Shown here piece by piece: positions 25,663 through 35,494 of a stretch of 64,000 bases of DNA. A program made the position numbers and the translations under genes. The notes under the pieces are model-generated. The model did no database searches, was not told the DNA's origin, and saw only the letters and a list, made by a program, of their open reading frames with translations. Position 1 is the stretch's first letter. Each line of letters starts with the position of its first letter. The stretch is from Candidatus Lutibacillus vidarii (GTDB lineage Bacteria > Actinomycetota > Actinomycetes > Actinomycetales > Dermatophilaceae): assembly GCA_016717165.1 (NCBI GenBank), contig JADKGA010000003.1, positions 1 to 64,000 on the forward strand, given 5' to 3'.

Positions 25663-25694
25663 TCGGGTCAAACCCGATAACGCGGGGTTATGAT
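25663..25694 (+). promoter_or_regulatory. Candidate LysR operator in the Sir2/LysR divergent promoter
   Basis: A perfect inverted repeat TCGGGT-CAA-ACCCGA (25663-25677) is followed by a second one, ATAAC-GCGGG-GTTAT (25677-25691). These lie a few bases upstream of the LysR start. Such palindromes in a divergent region are typical autoregulatory LysR sites. Confidence 0.45.
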
Positions 25695-25700
25695 CGAACC

Positions 25701-26642
25701 ATGATCGACGCAGCGGGGCTCCGCGTCATGAAGGCGATCGCCGACGAGGGGAGCTTCACCGGCGCCGCGACCTCGTTGGGGTACTCGCAGCCGGCGATCT
25801 CGCAGATGGTCCGGCGGCTGGAGCAGCGCTTCGGGACCGTCCTGGTCGAACGGGTCGGCCGGCATGTCCGGCTCACCGAGGCCGGCGAGGTGCTGGCCCG
25901 CCATGCCGTCACGGTGCTCTCAGCCCTCGACGCGGCTGAGGAGGAGGTCGGGGCGATCGCGGGGCTGCGCGCCGGTCGGGTGCGGCTCATGGCCTTCCCG
26001 TCGTCCTCGGCGTCGCTGGTCCCGCGGGCACTCGCGCTGGTCAAGGCGCGGCACCCCGACGTCGTCGTCACCTTCACCGAGGCCGAGCCACCGGAGTCGC
26101 TGGCCGCCCTCCGGGCCGGGGACTGCGATATCGCCGTGGCCTTCGCCTACGAAGGCGTTGACGTCGGACGCGGAGAGGACCTCGAGCCCTTCGTCATCCG
26201 CAAGCTGCTCGATGACGAGGTCCGCCTCGTCGTCCCGGCGAACCACCCGGTAGCCGGACACGGAGTCGCCGACCTCGCCGAGGTCCGGGACGACCCATGG
26301 ATCGCCGGCTGTCCCCGCTGCCGCGGGCACCTCCTCTCGTTGGCCAAGGGCGCCGGTTTCGTCCCCGATGTCGCCTTCGAGACCGAGGACTATGTCGCGG
26401 TGCTGGGCCTGGTCGCCGAGGGTCTGGGCGTGGCGCTGGTACCCGACCTCATCCTCGGTGCGGCGCAGACCCGTGGCGTCGTCGCCCTCCCCCTCACCCG
26501 GGTGGCCCGCCGGCATATCCATGCCGTGACCACGCCGGACCTGCAGCGGGTGCCTGCCGTCCGGGCCACCCTCGACGCCTTGTGCGAGGCTGCCGCGGCA
26601 ACCCGCCCGCAGCACGCAGCGACCCCGGTCCCCGTCGGCTGA
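25701..26642 (+). CDS. LysR-family transcriptional regulator
   Basis: The 313-residue protein has an N-terminal winged HTH (VMKAIADEGSFTGAATSLGY, then SQPAISQMVRRLEQRFGTVL) and a periplasmic-binding-protein-like effector domain from about residue 90 (GRVRLMAFPSSSASLVPRAL). An ATG twelve bases upstream is also possible; 25701 fits the alignment. It is divergent from the Sir2 gene. The target and ligand are unknown. Confidence 0.9.
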   Translation: MIDAAGLRVMKAIADEGSFTGAATSLGYSQPAISQMVRRLEQRFGTVLVERVGRHVRLTEAGEVLARHAVTVLSALDAAEEEVGAIAGLRAGRVRLMAFPSSSASLVPRALALVKARHPDVVVTFTEAEPPESLAALRAGDCDIAVAFAYEGVDVGRGEDLEPFVIRKLLDDEVRLVVPANHPVAGHGVADLAEVRDDPWIAGCPRCRGHLLSLAKGAGFVPDVAFETEDYVAVLGLVAEGLGVALVPDLILGAAQTRGVVALPLTRVARRHIHAVTTPDLQRVPAVRATLDALCEAAAATRPQHAATPVPVG

Positions 26643-26735
26643 CCCAATCGGGCACCCGGCACGCGCCGCGTCCCTGCATCCGAACTGCCCACCCCGGTAA
26701 CCGACAGCCCGCCGCAGAAGGGTCGCCCGCACCCC

Positions 26736-29264
26736 TCAGCGCCCATGCGTCCGCACCCGAAGGACGCCGTCCGACCCCTTGACCACCGCGATATCGCCGG
26801 ACTGGTCGGTCCGCAGGACGTGGTAGCCGAGCTCGCTCAGCACCCGCAGCGTCGAGGGCGCGGGGTGTCCGTAGTCGTTGTCCACCCCGACGCTGACCAG
26901 GCCCAACGGCGCAGCAACCGCCGCCAGCAGCGCGTCGTCGCGGTTCGCGGAGCCATGGTGGGCGACCTTGACGACATCGAAGCCCGCCGCGAGCACGGAG
27001 CCCTCGGCGCGCAGCGCCCGAAGCACCTCACCAGCCGCCTCGGCCTCCACGTCGCCCAGCAGCAGAGCCCGCAGCGGCCCGAGGTCGGCGGTGATGACGA
27101 GTGAGGCGTTGTTCGGCACCGAGCCCTCGTCGATCCGGCGGCGGGGCCACCACACGCGGAGCCGGGCCGTCCCCAAAGCGAGGGTGTCACCGGCATACAG
27201 GGTCCGCAGCGGGACCCCCGCCGCCGCGCACAGTCGGCTCACCGACTCGGCCTCGTATGCCGGGTCGGTGATCGGGGTGGCGAGCACCTGGGTCACGTGT
27301 CGGCCGGTCAACACCCCGGACAACCCGTCGACATGGTCGGCGTGGAAGTGGGTGAGGACGACGGCGTCGAGGACCTCGACGTGCAGCTGGCTGAGGCACC
27401 GGTCGACGGCGGGCGGGTCGGGGCCGGTGTCGACGAGGACGGCGTGCCCCGGCCCGGTGGACAAGGCGATCGCGTCCCCTTGCCCGATGTCGCACATGAC
27501 CAGCTGCCAGGGCGGTGGCCAGGTCAGCGACTGGGTGGGGACGACGCCCACCCCGACAAGCAGGACGACCACAGCGGCGCTGGTCGGGCGGAGCCGGGCC
27601 ACCCGGACCAGCCACGGCCCAGACAGCAGCACCACCGCGACCACGGCGACCAGCAGCGCCAGGCCCACCGCGTCGCTCGGCCAGGGCACCGAGCCCCACG
27701 GCAGCTGCGCGCCGACCCGGGCGATGGTCGAGATCCCCAACGCAGGGATGGCGGCCGGCCAGGCGAGCCACGCCCCTGCGGTCGACCAGACGGAGGCGAC
27801 GAGCGCAGCAGCCACCCCGAGCACCGTCGCCGGAGCGACCAGCGGGCCGGCGAGGAGGTTGGCGGCGACCGACACCGTCGACAGCGACCCCTGCATGGCG
27901 ACGATGACCGGCAGACAGAACACCTGGGCCGCCACCGGCACGCTCACCGCTGGGCCGAGCCAGGCCAGCCGGCGCGGCAGGCGCGCGGTCAGCGCGGCAC
28001 CCCACGGTCGGGCGAAGAGCAGCAGCCCCAGGCTGGCCAGGGTGGACAGGGCGAAGCCCGGCGACCTGGCCAGCCACGGGTCCCAGACGAGGAGACCGAC
28101 GACCGCCGCCGCGAGCGCCGGCAGCCCGGCCCGGCGCCGGTCCACCGACATCCCGGCCAGGCCGACGAGTCCCATGGCGGCGGCGCGCAGCACGCTCGGC
28201 TCGGGCCGGACGAGCACGACGAAGGCACCGAGGACGAGCACGGCGAGCACCGGGCGACCGCGCCGCCGCAGCCCGACGAGCCGGGTGAAGCCGACGACCG
28301 CGGCGACGACGATCGCGACATTGGAGCCACTGACCGCCGACAGATGGGTCAGCCCGGTGTCGAGCATCGCGGCGGTCAGCTCCGGCGGCGTCTGCGACGT
28401 GTCGCCGAGGACGAGCCCGGGGACCAGCCCGCGCGCATCAGCAGGCAGACCGGCGGTCGCCGCCCGCAACCGCTCCCGGACGTGGTCGGCGACGCCGAAC
28501 ATCAGCCCGGGCTCGGAGACCACCTGGGGCGGCCCCATCGCGCGGAGCACGGCGACGGAGCGCTCGGCCGGCTCAGCCGGTGACAGCCGGCCGACGACTC
28601 GGACGACCGCGCGCCAGCGCACGTCGGCCCACCGCGGGTCCCCCACCAGCAGGACCGGGGTCGCCACCGTGGCCCGCGAGCCACGTCCGGTCACCTCGGT
28701 CACGGAGAGGGATACCAACACAATGGGTATGCCGCCCCGGTCCTGACCAGTGAGCACCCGAGGCTCGCTGTCCACACTCGCCAGGACCTCGACCATGGCG
28801 CGTTGTTGGGCCAGGTCGCCGACCGGGCCGACGGTTCTCAGCCCCTGGGCGGCACCGAGCGCCCCGAGCATGAGCGCGCCGATGACCGCAGTGAGCAGGA
28901 CCGCGCCCGCCACCGCAGGTCCCCGTCGGTTGACCAACCGGAAAATCACGGCGCAGAGAACCGCCTGCGACACGGCGATCGCGGTCAGCACCTCCCACGG
29001 CTGACCGAGCCCGATCGCGACATCGGCCCAGCCGACCAGGGCGGGCAGGGCGAGCCGCAGGTCCGCGACTGCGCCGGGACTCTCGGAGGCCCTGCTCCGA
29101 AGGTCTACGGGGTCCCCGGCACCGCCCCCCGCGCCCGCAGCCCTGCCCGCGCCCCCAGCCCTGCCCGAGCCCGCGGCCCTCGCTGACCCAGTCGACATCC
29201 TGGTCGGCATACGACGATGGGCTCCGCCGCGGCTGGGGCGCGCGCCTCCAGCGCCCCCGCTCAC
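26736..29264 (-). CDS. comEC: ComEC/Rec2 competence DNA channel
   Basis: The 842-residue protein has an N-terminal basic/Gly-Ala segment, the ComEC competence domain with about ten membrane helices (DTGLTHLSAVSGSNVAIVVA is the conserved signature), and a C-terminal metallo-beta-lactamase-like domain (VLTHFHADHVDGLSG at about residues 630-645 and VKVAHHGSANRD near 790). It transports single-stranded DNA across the membrane. Its start overlaps the comEA stop by four bases. In many Actinobacteria comEC is followed by holA; here a LysR/Sir2 pair follows instead. Confidence 0.93.
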   Translation of the reverse strand: MSGGAGGARPSRGGAHRRMPTRMSTGSARAAGSGRAGGAGRAAGAGGGAGDPVDLRSRASESPGAVADLRLALPALVGWADVAIGLGQPWEVLTAIAVSQAVLCAVIFRLVNRRGPAVAGAVLLTAVIGALMLGALGAAQGLRTVGPVGDLAQQRAMVEVLASVDSEPRVLTGQDRGGIPIVLVSLSVTEVTGRGSRATVATPVLLVGDPRWADVRWRAVVRVVGRLSPAEPAERSVAVLRAMGPPQVVSEPGLMFGVADHVRERLRAATAGLPADARGLVPGLVLGDTSQTPPELTAAMLDTGLTHLSAVSGSNVAIVVAAVVGFTRLVGLRRRGRPVLAVLVLGAFVVLVRPEPSVLRAAAMGLVGLAGMSVDRRRAGLPALAAAVVGLLVWDPWLARSPGFALSTLASLGLLLFARPWGAALTARLPRRLAWLGPAVSVPVAAQVFCLPVIVAMQGSLSTVSVAANLLAGPLVAPATVLGVAAALVASVWSTAGAWLAWPAAIPALGISTIARVGAQLPWGSVPWPSDAVGLALLVAVVAVVLLSGPWLVRVARLRPTSAAVVVLLVGVGVVPTQSLTWPPPWQLVMCDIGQGDAIALSTGPGHAVLVDTGPDPPAVDRCLSQLHVEVLDAVVLTHFHADHVDGLSGVLTGRHVTQVLATPITDPAYEAESVSRLCAAAGVPLRTLYAGDTLALGTARLRVWWPRRRIDEGSVPNNASLVITADLGPLRALLLGDVEAEAAGEVLRALRAEGSVLAAGFDVVKVAHHGSANRDDALLAAVAAPLGLVSVGVDNDYGHPAPSTLRVLSELGYHVLRTDQSGDIAVVKGSDGVLRVRTHGR

Positions 29265-30028
29265 ACGCGGACCTTGGAGCGCAGCTGGGCGAGCAGCTTG
29301 GGACCGATCCCGGGCACCTCACCGAGCTCGTCGACGCTGCTGAACCGCTGGTGCTCCGTGCGCCAGTCGAGGATCCGCTGAGCGAGCACCGGACCGATGC
29401 CGGGGAGCCCGTCGAGGTCGCTGAGGGTTGCCGCGTTGAGGTTGACGAGCCCACCCGAGCCCGACCCACCACCGGTCGGCGCGCCGCCCGAGGACGAGGG
29501 CACCCACTCCCCTGGCTTGGGCACGACGACCTGCTCGGCGTCGACGAGGATGCGGGCGAGGTTCACCCCGGCGAGGTCGGCGGTCTGCAGCGCTCCTCCG
29601 GCGGCCCGGATCGCGTCGGCCACCCGCGCGCCCGCCGGGAGGGTGACCAGCCCCGGATGGGCCACCTGCCCGACGATGTGGACGACGACCTGGGCCGCAG
29701 CGCCGGTCGGGCCACCGCCCGCCCCGCCGCTCGCACCGCCGCCCGCGGCTGCCCCGTCGGATGCCAACGCCGACGGAACCGAACGGCTCACCAGCCCCGC
29801 CGGCGTGGCCGAGACCGGGACCGGCTCCGCCCCGGCCTGAGCGACCGCCAGCCGCAGCGCGAGGACGAGCAGGGCCACCACGGCGGCCCCGCCGACGGCG
29901 AGCACCTGACGCCGCGAGACGTCGAGCCGGGGCCGCCGCAGCGACTCGGGGACCTGCACGACCGGGACGTCGGCCTGCGGGATCGCTACCCGCACCCGCT
30001 CCCAGAACCGGTCGGGCAGGTCACGCAT
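29261..30028 (-). CDS. comEA: ComEA-type helix-hairpin-helix DNA receptor
   Basis: The 255-residue protein has one transmembrane helix (VLAVGGAAVVALLVLALRLA, about residues 43-62), a low-complexity Ala/Gly linker, an SLBB domain (VHIVGQVAHPGLVTLPAGAR) and two helix-hairpin-helix motifs at the C-terminus (LPGIGPVLAQRI and VPGIGPKLLAQL). It binds incoming double-stranded DNA outside the membrane. Its stop overlaps comEC by four bases, so the genes are coupled. Confidence 0.93.
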   Translation of the reverse strand: MRDLPDRFWERVRVAIPQADVPVVQVPESLRRPRLDVSRRQVLAVGGAAVVALLVLALRLAVAQAGAEPVPVSATPAGLVSRSVPSALASDGAAAGGGASGGAGGGPTGAAAQVVVHIVGQVAHPGLVTLPAGARVADAIRAAGGALQTADLAGVNLARILVDAEQVVVPKPGEWVPSSSGGAPTGGGSGSGGLVNLNAATLSDLDGLPGIGPVLAQRILDWRTEHQRFSSVDELGEVPGIGPKLLAQLRSKVRV

Positions 30029-30202
30029 CCCGCCACGCTAGGCACCCCGGGCTGGACGCGCCCAGCCGTCACGACGAGCCTGGGGATGACGTGACGACCC
30101 CGCCACCCCCTGTGGACGACGAACGTCACAGCCCCCGACGACCAGCCTCCCAGCCCCGCGACGACTAGCCTCCCAGCGCCGCGACGACCGGCCGCCTGCT
30201 CC

Positions 30203-30934
30203 CTACGACCGAGGCCCGGCGGCCCCGCCGAAGCGCCCGAGCAGCGCCTTGATGTTCTCGGTATGCCGGGCCAGGACGATGACACCCACCGCCACCGCCC
30301 AGAACCGGATCAGGCCGTCCTGCTCCCTCGCCAGACCGAGCACCACCAGGGCAAACGAGGCAAGCATCGACCCGACCGCCACCTTGCGCAGCACCAACGC
30401 GCCGAGCACGAAGAGCCCGAGCAGCACCAGCGCCCACCACGGCCGCAGCGCGAGGACGGTCCCGAAGGCGGTCGCCGCACCTTTGCCCCCGCGCCCCCGC
30501 AGGTATGGCGAGAAGACGTGGCCGAGGACGAGGAAGACCGCGACCCAGGCGGCGAGGCCACCGGCATACCGCATGACGAGGACGGTCGGCAGCCAGCCCT
30601 TGGCGACATCGAGGACACCGACGAGCACGCCCCAACGAGGGCCCATGACCCGGCCGGCGTTGGTCGCCCCGGGGTTGCCCGAGCCCTCAGCCGCGAGGTC
30701 GACGCCGAGCGCCCGAGCGACCAGTCGCGCCGGATTGATCCCGCCGATGAAGAAGGCGAGCAGCGCCGACACAACCAACCAGACGGCGAAGAGGAGCAGG
30801 ACCTTGACGAGGTCCTCGGTGGAGAAGCGCACTGGCCCCCACGGGAGAACCGCTCCAGCCGCCGCCACACTCCCGGGTCCCGACGTGAGCAGGACGGACG
30901 GGGGCACCGGCAGGCCGGCAGGCGCCCAGCTCAC
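30203..30934 (-). CDS. plsY: Glycerol-3-phosphate acyltransferase PlsY
   Basis: The 243-residue membrane protein carries the PlsY motifs IGGINPARLVARALG, then GSGNPGATNAGRVMG and HVFSPYLRGRGGKGAATAFG. It acylates glycerol-3-phosphate with acyl-phosphate in the first step of phospholipid synthesis. It starts at GTG 30934, which overlaps the DegV stop (GTGA). The N-terminal 35 residues before the first helix are longer than usual, so a later start is possible. There is a gap of about 170 bases to comEA. Confidence 0.9.
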   Translation of the reverse strand: MSWAPAGLPVPPSVLLTSGPGSVAAAGAVLPWGPVRFSTEDLVKVLLLFAVWLVVSALLAFFIGGINPARLVARALGVDLAAEGSGNPGATNAGRVMGPRWGVLVGVLDVAKGWLPTVLVMRYAGGLAAWVAVFLVLGHVFSPYLRGRGGKGAATAFGTVLALRPWWALVLLGLFVLGALVLRKVAVGSMLASFALVVLGLAREQDGLIRFWAVAVGVIVLARHTENIKALLGRFGGAAGPRS

Positions 30935-31803
30935 GCCGACTCCGCGTCGACCCGGGGAGCAACGACGACGGCGAGGGTGCCCGGGCCGGTATGCGCGCCG
31001 ACGACCGCACCGAGCTCGGCGACGGTGACCGCGGCGTCGGCGGGGGTGCGGTCGACGAGCCAGTCGGCGACGGCCTCGGCCCGCTCGGGCGCGCCCACGT
31101 GGTGGACGGTGATATCGCAGCCCGCCGGGGTGGCGGCGACGACCGCGGCCAAGGAGAGCTCCTCCAACCGGGCGATCGCCTTGGTGGAGGTCCGCACCTT
31201 CTCCAGCGGGGCGATATGGCCCTCGGTGAGGGTGAGGATCGGCTTGATCGCCAGGGCCGAGCCGAGCAGGGCGGCGGCCGCGCCGATCCGGCCGCCCCGA
31301 CGTAGGTGCTCGAGCGTGTCGACGTAGAAGACCAGCGAGGTCGCGGCCAGCCGGCTCCGGGCAGCCGCCACCACCTCGGCAACCGACCCCCCTTGGGCGG
31401 CCGACGCGGCGGCGCTGAGGACGGCATACCCCATGGCCATCCCGATGGCGCGGGAGTCCACGACGGTGACCGGCACCGGCGACTGGGTGGCAGCGAGCTG
31501 GGCGGACTGGACCGTGCCGGACATGTCGGCCGAGATGTGGATCGAGACGATCGCGTCGGCGCCCTCCCGCGCGGCGGCCTCGTAGGCGTCGAGGAAGACC
31601 CGCGGGGCCGGGCGCGAGGTGGACACCTGCTCGTGCGCGGTCAGCGCCTCGACCAGGCGGTCCCTGGTGATGTCGACGCCCTCGGTGAACTCGTGTCCGG
31701 CGACGACGACATGCAGCGGCACGACCCGGATCGGCACGCCGGCATCGGCAACCAGCTCCGGGGTCAGCGATGCGGTCGAGTCGGTGACGATGGCCACTCC
31801 CAC
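30931..31803 (-). CDS. DegV-family fatty-acid-binding protein
   Basis: The 290-residue protein begins MGVAIVTDSTASLTPELVAD and contains VPLHVVVAGHEFTEGVDITR, VSTSRPAPRVFLDAYEAAAR and IVSIHISADMSGTVQSAQLA, all DegV family signatures. These proteins bind a fatty acid and deliver it to a fatty-acid kinase, which makes acyl-phosphate. Coupling with plsY, whose substrate is acyl-phosphate, is consistent with that role. Confidence 0.9.
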   Translation of the reverse strand: MGVAIVTDSTASLTPELVADAGVPIRVVPLHVVVAGHEFTEGVDITRDRLVEALTAHEQVSTSRPAPRVFLDAYEAAAREGADAIVSIHISADMSGTVQSAQLAATQSPVPVTVVDSRAIGMAMGYAVLSAAASAAQGGSVAEVVAAARSRLAATSLVFYVDTLEHLRRGGRIGAAAALLGSALAIKPILTLTEGHIAPLEKVRTSTKAIARLEELSLAAVVAATPAGCDITVHHVGAPERAEAVADWLVDRTPADAAVTVAELGAVVGAHTGPGTLAVVVAPRVDAESA

Positions 31804-31903
31804 GCTGGGGAGCCTACTGTGCCATCGGCCCCGCGGCGCTCCCCGAAGCCCACGCGGCGCTCCCCCACAGCCCCCGCGCTGCTCCCCGAAACCCGGAGCG
31901 AGG

Positions 31904-34816
31904 TCACATCGGGACGACGTTGACCAGCGACGGTGGCCGGACGATGACCGTGCGTACCCCCGCCTCGGTCAGCGCGAGCACCTTTTCCCGGGCGAGCACC
32001 AGCTCGCGCAGGTCCGCCTCGGTGATGTCCGCGGGCACCTCCACGCGGTCCCGGACCTTGCCCTTGACCTGGATGACGCAGGTCACCGTGTCGTCGACGA
32101 GGTATGCCGGGTCGGCCACCGGGAAGGGCACATAGGTGATGCCGCCCTCGTGCCCGAGCCGGGCCCACAGCTCCTCGGCGATATGCGGGGCGACCGGGGC
32201 GAGCATGACGACGAGCGGCTCGACGACCTCGCGCGGCACGGCCGGCAGCTTGGTCAAAGCGTTGTTGAGCTCGATGAGCTTGGCAACCGCGGTGTTGAAG
32301 CGCAGCGACTCGTAGTCCTCGCGGACCCCGGCGACGGTGCGGTGCAGCAGGGTCCGGGTCGCGGTGTCCGGCTCGACGTCGGCGACGGTGCACTCCCCCG
32401 TCGTCTCGTCGACGACATTGCGCCAGAGCCGCTGGAGGAAGCGCACCGAGCCGACCACCGACCGGGTGTCCCACGGCTTCGACAGCTCCAGCGGGCCCAT
32501 CGACATCTCGTACAGCCTTAGGGTGTCGGCGCCATACGACTGGTACATGTCGTCGGGGCTGATCATGTTCTTCAGCGACTTGCCGACCTTGCCGAACTCC
32601 CGGGTGACCGGCTCACCGTTCCACGTGAAGGTCGGCTCCTGGCCGTGTGCGCCCGGGTGCTCGACCACCTCGCTGGCCTCGACATACTGCCCGCGGGCGT
32701 CGGTGTACGCGGGTGCCTGGATGTACCCCTGGGAGAAGTACGTCCGGAAGGGCTCCTCGGAGCAGACCTGCCCGAGGTCGAAGAGCACCTTGTGCCAGAA
32801 CCGGGCGTAGAGCAGGTGCAGCACCGCGTGCTCGACGCCGCCGACATAGAGGTCGACCCCGCCCGGGTCGCGGACACCGGCCGGTGCGCCGGCCACCGTG
32901 GCCGCCTGCGGGCCCAGCCAGTACCGCTCGTTCTCGGGGTCGCAGAAGGTCTCGTGGTTGGCCGGGTCGAGGTACCTCAGGTAGTACCAGCACGAGCCGG
33001 CCCAGTTCGGCATGGTGTTGGTCTCCCGGCGGTACCGCCGGACCCCACGGCCGTCGCCGAGGTCGAGGTCGACCTCGACCCACTCCGGCACCCGCGACAG
33101 CGGCGGCTCCGGGGCGCTCGCGGCGTCCTCGGGGTCGTAGGTCTTCGGCGCGTAGTCGGGGACATCGGGCAGCGCCACCGGCAGCATCGACTCCGGCACC
33201 GCGTGCGCGACGCCGTCCTCGTCGAAGACGACCGGGAAGGGCTCGCCCCAGTACCGCTGCCGGCTGAACAGCCAGTCGCGCAGCTTGTAGTTGACCGATC
33301 CGGCGCCCAGGCCCTTGGCCTCGAGCCAGGCGATCATCGCCGCCTTGGCGTCGGCGACCCCCAGCCCGTCGAGGGAGAGCTCGTCGTTGGCCGAGTTGAT
33401 CGCGGGGCCCTCACCGGCATACGCCTGGTCCTGCGGGTGACCCGGCGGCGGCTGGACGGTGAAGACGACCGGCAGCTCGAACTGGCGGGCAAAGTCGAAG
33501 TCGCGCTGGTCCCCGCCCGGAACGGCCATGATCGCGCCGGTGCCATAGCCCATGAGGACGTAGTCGGCGATGAAGACGGGCAGCTTGGCCCCGTTGACCG
33601 GGTTGACGACATAGCCGCCGGTGAAGACGCCGGTCTTGTCCTTGGTCTCCATCTGCCGCTCGACCTCGCTCTTGCGCGAGGCGGAGCGCTGGTATGCCGC
33701 CACCGCGGCGGCGGGCGTGGCGTGCCCGCCGGTCCACGCCGCCGGAGTGCCCTCGGGCCAGGCAGCCGGCACCAGGGTGGGCACGTCGGGGTGCTCGGGG
33801 GCCAGGACGAAGAAGGTCGCCCCGAAGAGGGTGTCCGGACGGGTGGTGAAGACGGGCAGGACGACCGGGGCAAAGGTCGGCAGGGCGGTCTCGGCGACAA
33901 AGTCGACCCGCGCTCCTGACGAGCGGCCGATCCAGTTGCGCTGCATGGTCTTGACCTTCTCGGGCCAGTCGACCCGGTCCAGGTCGTCGGCGAGCCGGTC
34001 GGCGTACGCGGTGATCCGCATCATCCACTGGCGCAGGTTGCGGCGGTACACCGGGAAGTTGCCGCGCTCGGAGCGCCCCTCGTTGGTGACCTCCTCGTTG
34101 GAGAGCACCGTCCCCAGCCCGGGGCACCAGTTGACCGGCGCCTCCGCGGTGTAGGCCAACCGGTACGAGTCGACGACGGCCGCGCGCTCGACCTCGGTCA
34201 GCTGGGCCCAGGGCCGGTCGCCCTCGACGGGCCGGGTGCCCGCCTCCAGCTCGGCGCGCAGGTCGGCGATCGGGCGGGCCCGGCCCAGACCACCGTCGGG
34301 GCGGACCGCCGAGACGTCATACCAGGAGTTGAAGATCTGGACGAAGATCCACTGGGTCCAGCGGTAGTACTCCTCGTCCACCGTCGCATAGCTGCGGCGG
34401 TTGTCGAAGCCGAGGCCGAGGCGGCGCAGCTGCCGCTTCATGATGACGATATTGTCCTCGGTCGTCTTCCGCGGGTGCTGGCCGGTCTGGACGGCGTACT
34501 GCTCCGCGGGCAGGCCGAAGGCGTCGTAGCCGAGGGCGTGCAGGACGTTCTTGCCGAGCATCCGGTGGAACCGCGAGTAGACATCGGTGGCGATATAGCC
34601 CAGCGGGTGGCCGATGTGCAGCCCCGCGCCGCTGGGGTAGGGGAACATGTCGAGGACGATCATCTTCGTCCCCAGCGCAGCGACCCCGGTCGGGTCGGCC
34701 CACGGCCCGGCGGGGTTGGGGGCCTCGAAGGTGCCCTCCTCCTCCCACCGGTCCTGCCAGGCGACCTCGATGTGGTCGGCCAGCTCGGCGGTGTAGCGGT
34801 ACGGGGTCTCGCTCAT
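31904..34816 (-). CDS. leuS: Leucyl-tRNA synthetase
   Basis: The 970-residue class I synthetase includes MFPYPSGAGLHIGHPLGYIA (HIGH motif at about residues 68-71), a large CP1 editing domain in the middle (MGYGTGAIMAVPGGDQRDFD), the KMSKS-type loop GKVGKSLKNMISPDDMYQSY, and an anticodon-binding/C-terminal domain (LVVMLAPVAPHIAEELWARL, then CVIQVKGKVRDRVEV). It charges tRNA-Leu. ATG 34816 gives MSETPYRYTAELADHIEVAW. The gene is intact. Confidence 0.97.
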   Translation of the reverse strand: MSETPYRYTAELADHIEVAWQDRWEEEGTFEAPNPAGPWADPTGVAALGTKMIVLDMFPYPSGAGLHIGHPLGYIATDVYSRFHRMLGKNVLHALGYDAFGLPAEQYAVQTGQHPRKTTEDNIVIMKRQLRRLGLGFDNRRSYATVDEEYYRWTQWIFVQIFNSWYDVSAVRPDGGLGRARPIADLRAELEAGTRPVEGDRPWAQLTEVERAAVVDSYRLAYTAEAPVNWCPGLGTVLSNEEVTNEGRSERGNFPVYRRNLRQWMMRITAYADRLADDLDRVDWPEKVKTMQRNWIGRSSGARVDFVAETALPTFAPVVLPVFTTRPDTLFGATFFVLAPEHPDVPTLVPAAWPEGTPAAWTGGHATPAAAVAAYQRSASRKSEVERQMETKDKTGVFTGGYVVNPVNGAKLPVFIADYVLMGYGTGAIMAVPGGDQRDFDFARQFELPVVFTVQPPPGHPQDQAYAGEGPAINSANDELSLDGLGVADAKAAMIAWLEAKGLGAGSVNYKLRDWLFSRQRYWGEPFPVVFDEDGVAHAVPESMLPVALPDVPDYAPKTYDPEDAASAPEPPLSRVPEWVEVDLDLGDGRGVRRYRRETNTMPNWAGSCWYYLRYLDPANHETFCDPENERYWLGPQAATVAGAPAGVRDPGGVDLYVGGVEHAVLHLLYARFWHKVLFDLGQVCSEEPFRTYFSQGYIQAPAYTDARGQYVEASEVVEHPGAHGQEPTFTWNGEPVTREFGKVGKSLKNMISPDDMYQSYGADTLRLYEMSMGPLELSKPWDTRSVVGSVRFLQRLWRNVVDETTGECTVADVEPDTATRTLLHRTVAGVREDYESLRFNTAVAKLIELNNALTKLPAVPREVVEPLVVMLAPVAPHIAEELWARLGHEGGITYVPFPVADPAYLVDDTVTCVIQVKGKVRDRVEVPADITEADLRELVLAREKVLALTEAGVRTVIVRPPSLVNVVPM

Positions 34817-34855
34817 GGTTCGGTACGTCCTCGTGTGCTCGGGTTCCCCCGAAAC

Positions 34856-35494
34856 CTACCGCAGCGCACCCGCCCCGATCGCTCCGATCACGATGAGCAG
34901 CTGGCCGAGGTGGTAGGTCGTCATGACGACGACCCGGGCCCACGCCTGCCGGGCGACGAACCGGTCCCAGCCGAGGACGGCGTCCGAGACGAGGAAGAGC
35001 AGCGCGCCCGCGCCGAGCACCGGCCGTCCCAGGCTCACCCCGAGCGCGGCCATGGTCCCGATCACCGCCATGTATGCCGCCACCGCGCCGCCGAGCACCG
35101 GGCCACCCTGGACGCGAGCGCCGAGGAAGACCCGCCGGCCGACGAGGACGAGGGCGACCAGGACGAGGGCGACGACCGGGGACCACGTCGGCTGGGCGAG
35201 GAGGAAGAAGGCGACGACATACGCCAGATGCCCGAGGAGGAAGCTGGCCAGCCCGCGGATGAACGAGCCCTCGGCGTCACCGAGGAGAAAGACGTCACCG
35301 GCGAGGGAGCAGACCAGCGCGACGAGGATCCACCGCCCGACCGAGGTGTCGAGCGCGCCGAGGGAGAGCGCGACGCCGATGAGGGCCACGAGTGCCCCTG
35401 GCTTGAGCCATCGCTCGGCATCGCGGCGCCCGAAGAGGACCGCGATCTCGTTGAAGACGGCGACGACGACGAAGAGCGCGGTGACCGAGTTCAT
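34856..35494 (-). CDS. Lysoplasmalogenase-like (YhhN/TMEM86) membrane protein, copy 2
   Basis: The 212-residue protein from ATG 35494 has about eight hydrophobic helices. It contains LVCSLAGDVFLLGDAEGSFI, FLLGHLAYVVAFFLLAQ and LVSDAVLGWDRFVAR, the conserved GDVFL, GHLAYV and SDxxL motifs of YhhN lysoplasmalogenases, and ends in MTTYHLGQLLIVIGA. The family hydrolyses vinyl-ether lysophospholipids. It overlaps the preceding paralogue by four bases. Confidence 0.85.
   Translation of the reverse strand: MNSVTALFVVVAVFNEIAVLFGRRDAERWLKPGALVALIGVALSLGALDTSVGRWILVALVCSLAGDVFLLGDAEGSFIRGLASFLLGHLAYVVAFFLLAQPTWSPVVALVLVALVLVGRRVFLGARVQGGPVLGGAVAAYMAVIGTMAALGVSLGRPVLGAGALLFLVSDAVLGWDRFVARQAWARVVVMTTYHLGQLLIVIGAIGAGALR

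Noticed and set aside
26878..28746. 622-codon plus-strand open frame opposite comEC
   Set aside because: Low-complexity Ser/Thr/Arg-rich translation without domains; the minus strand encodes intact ComEC.
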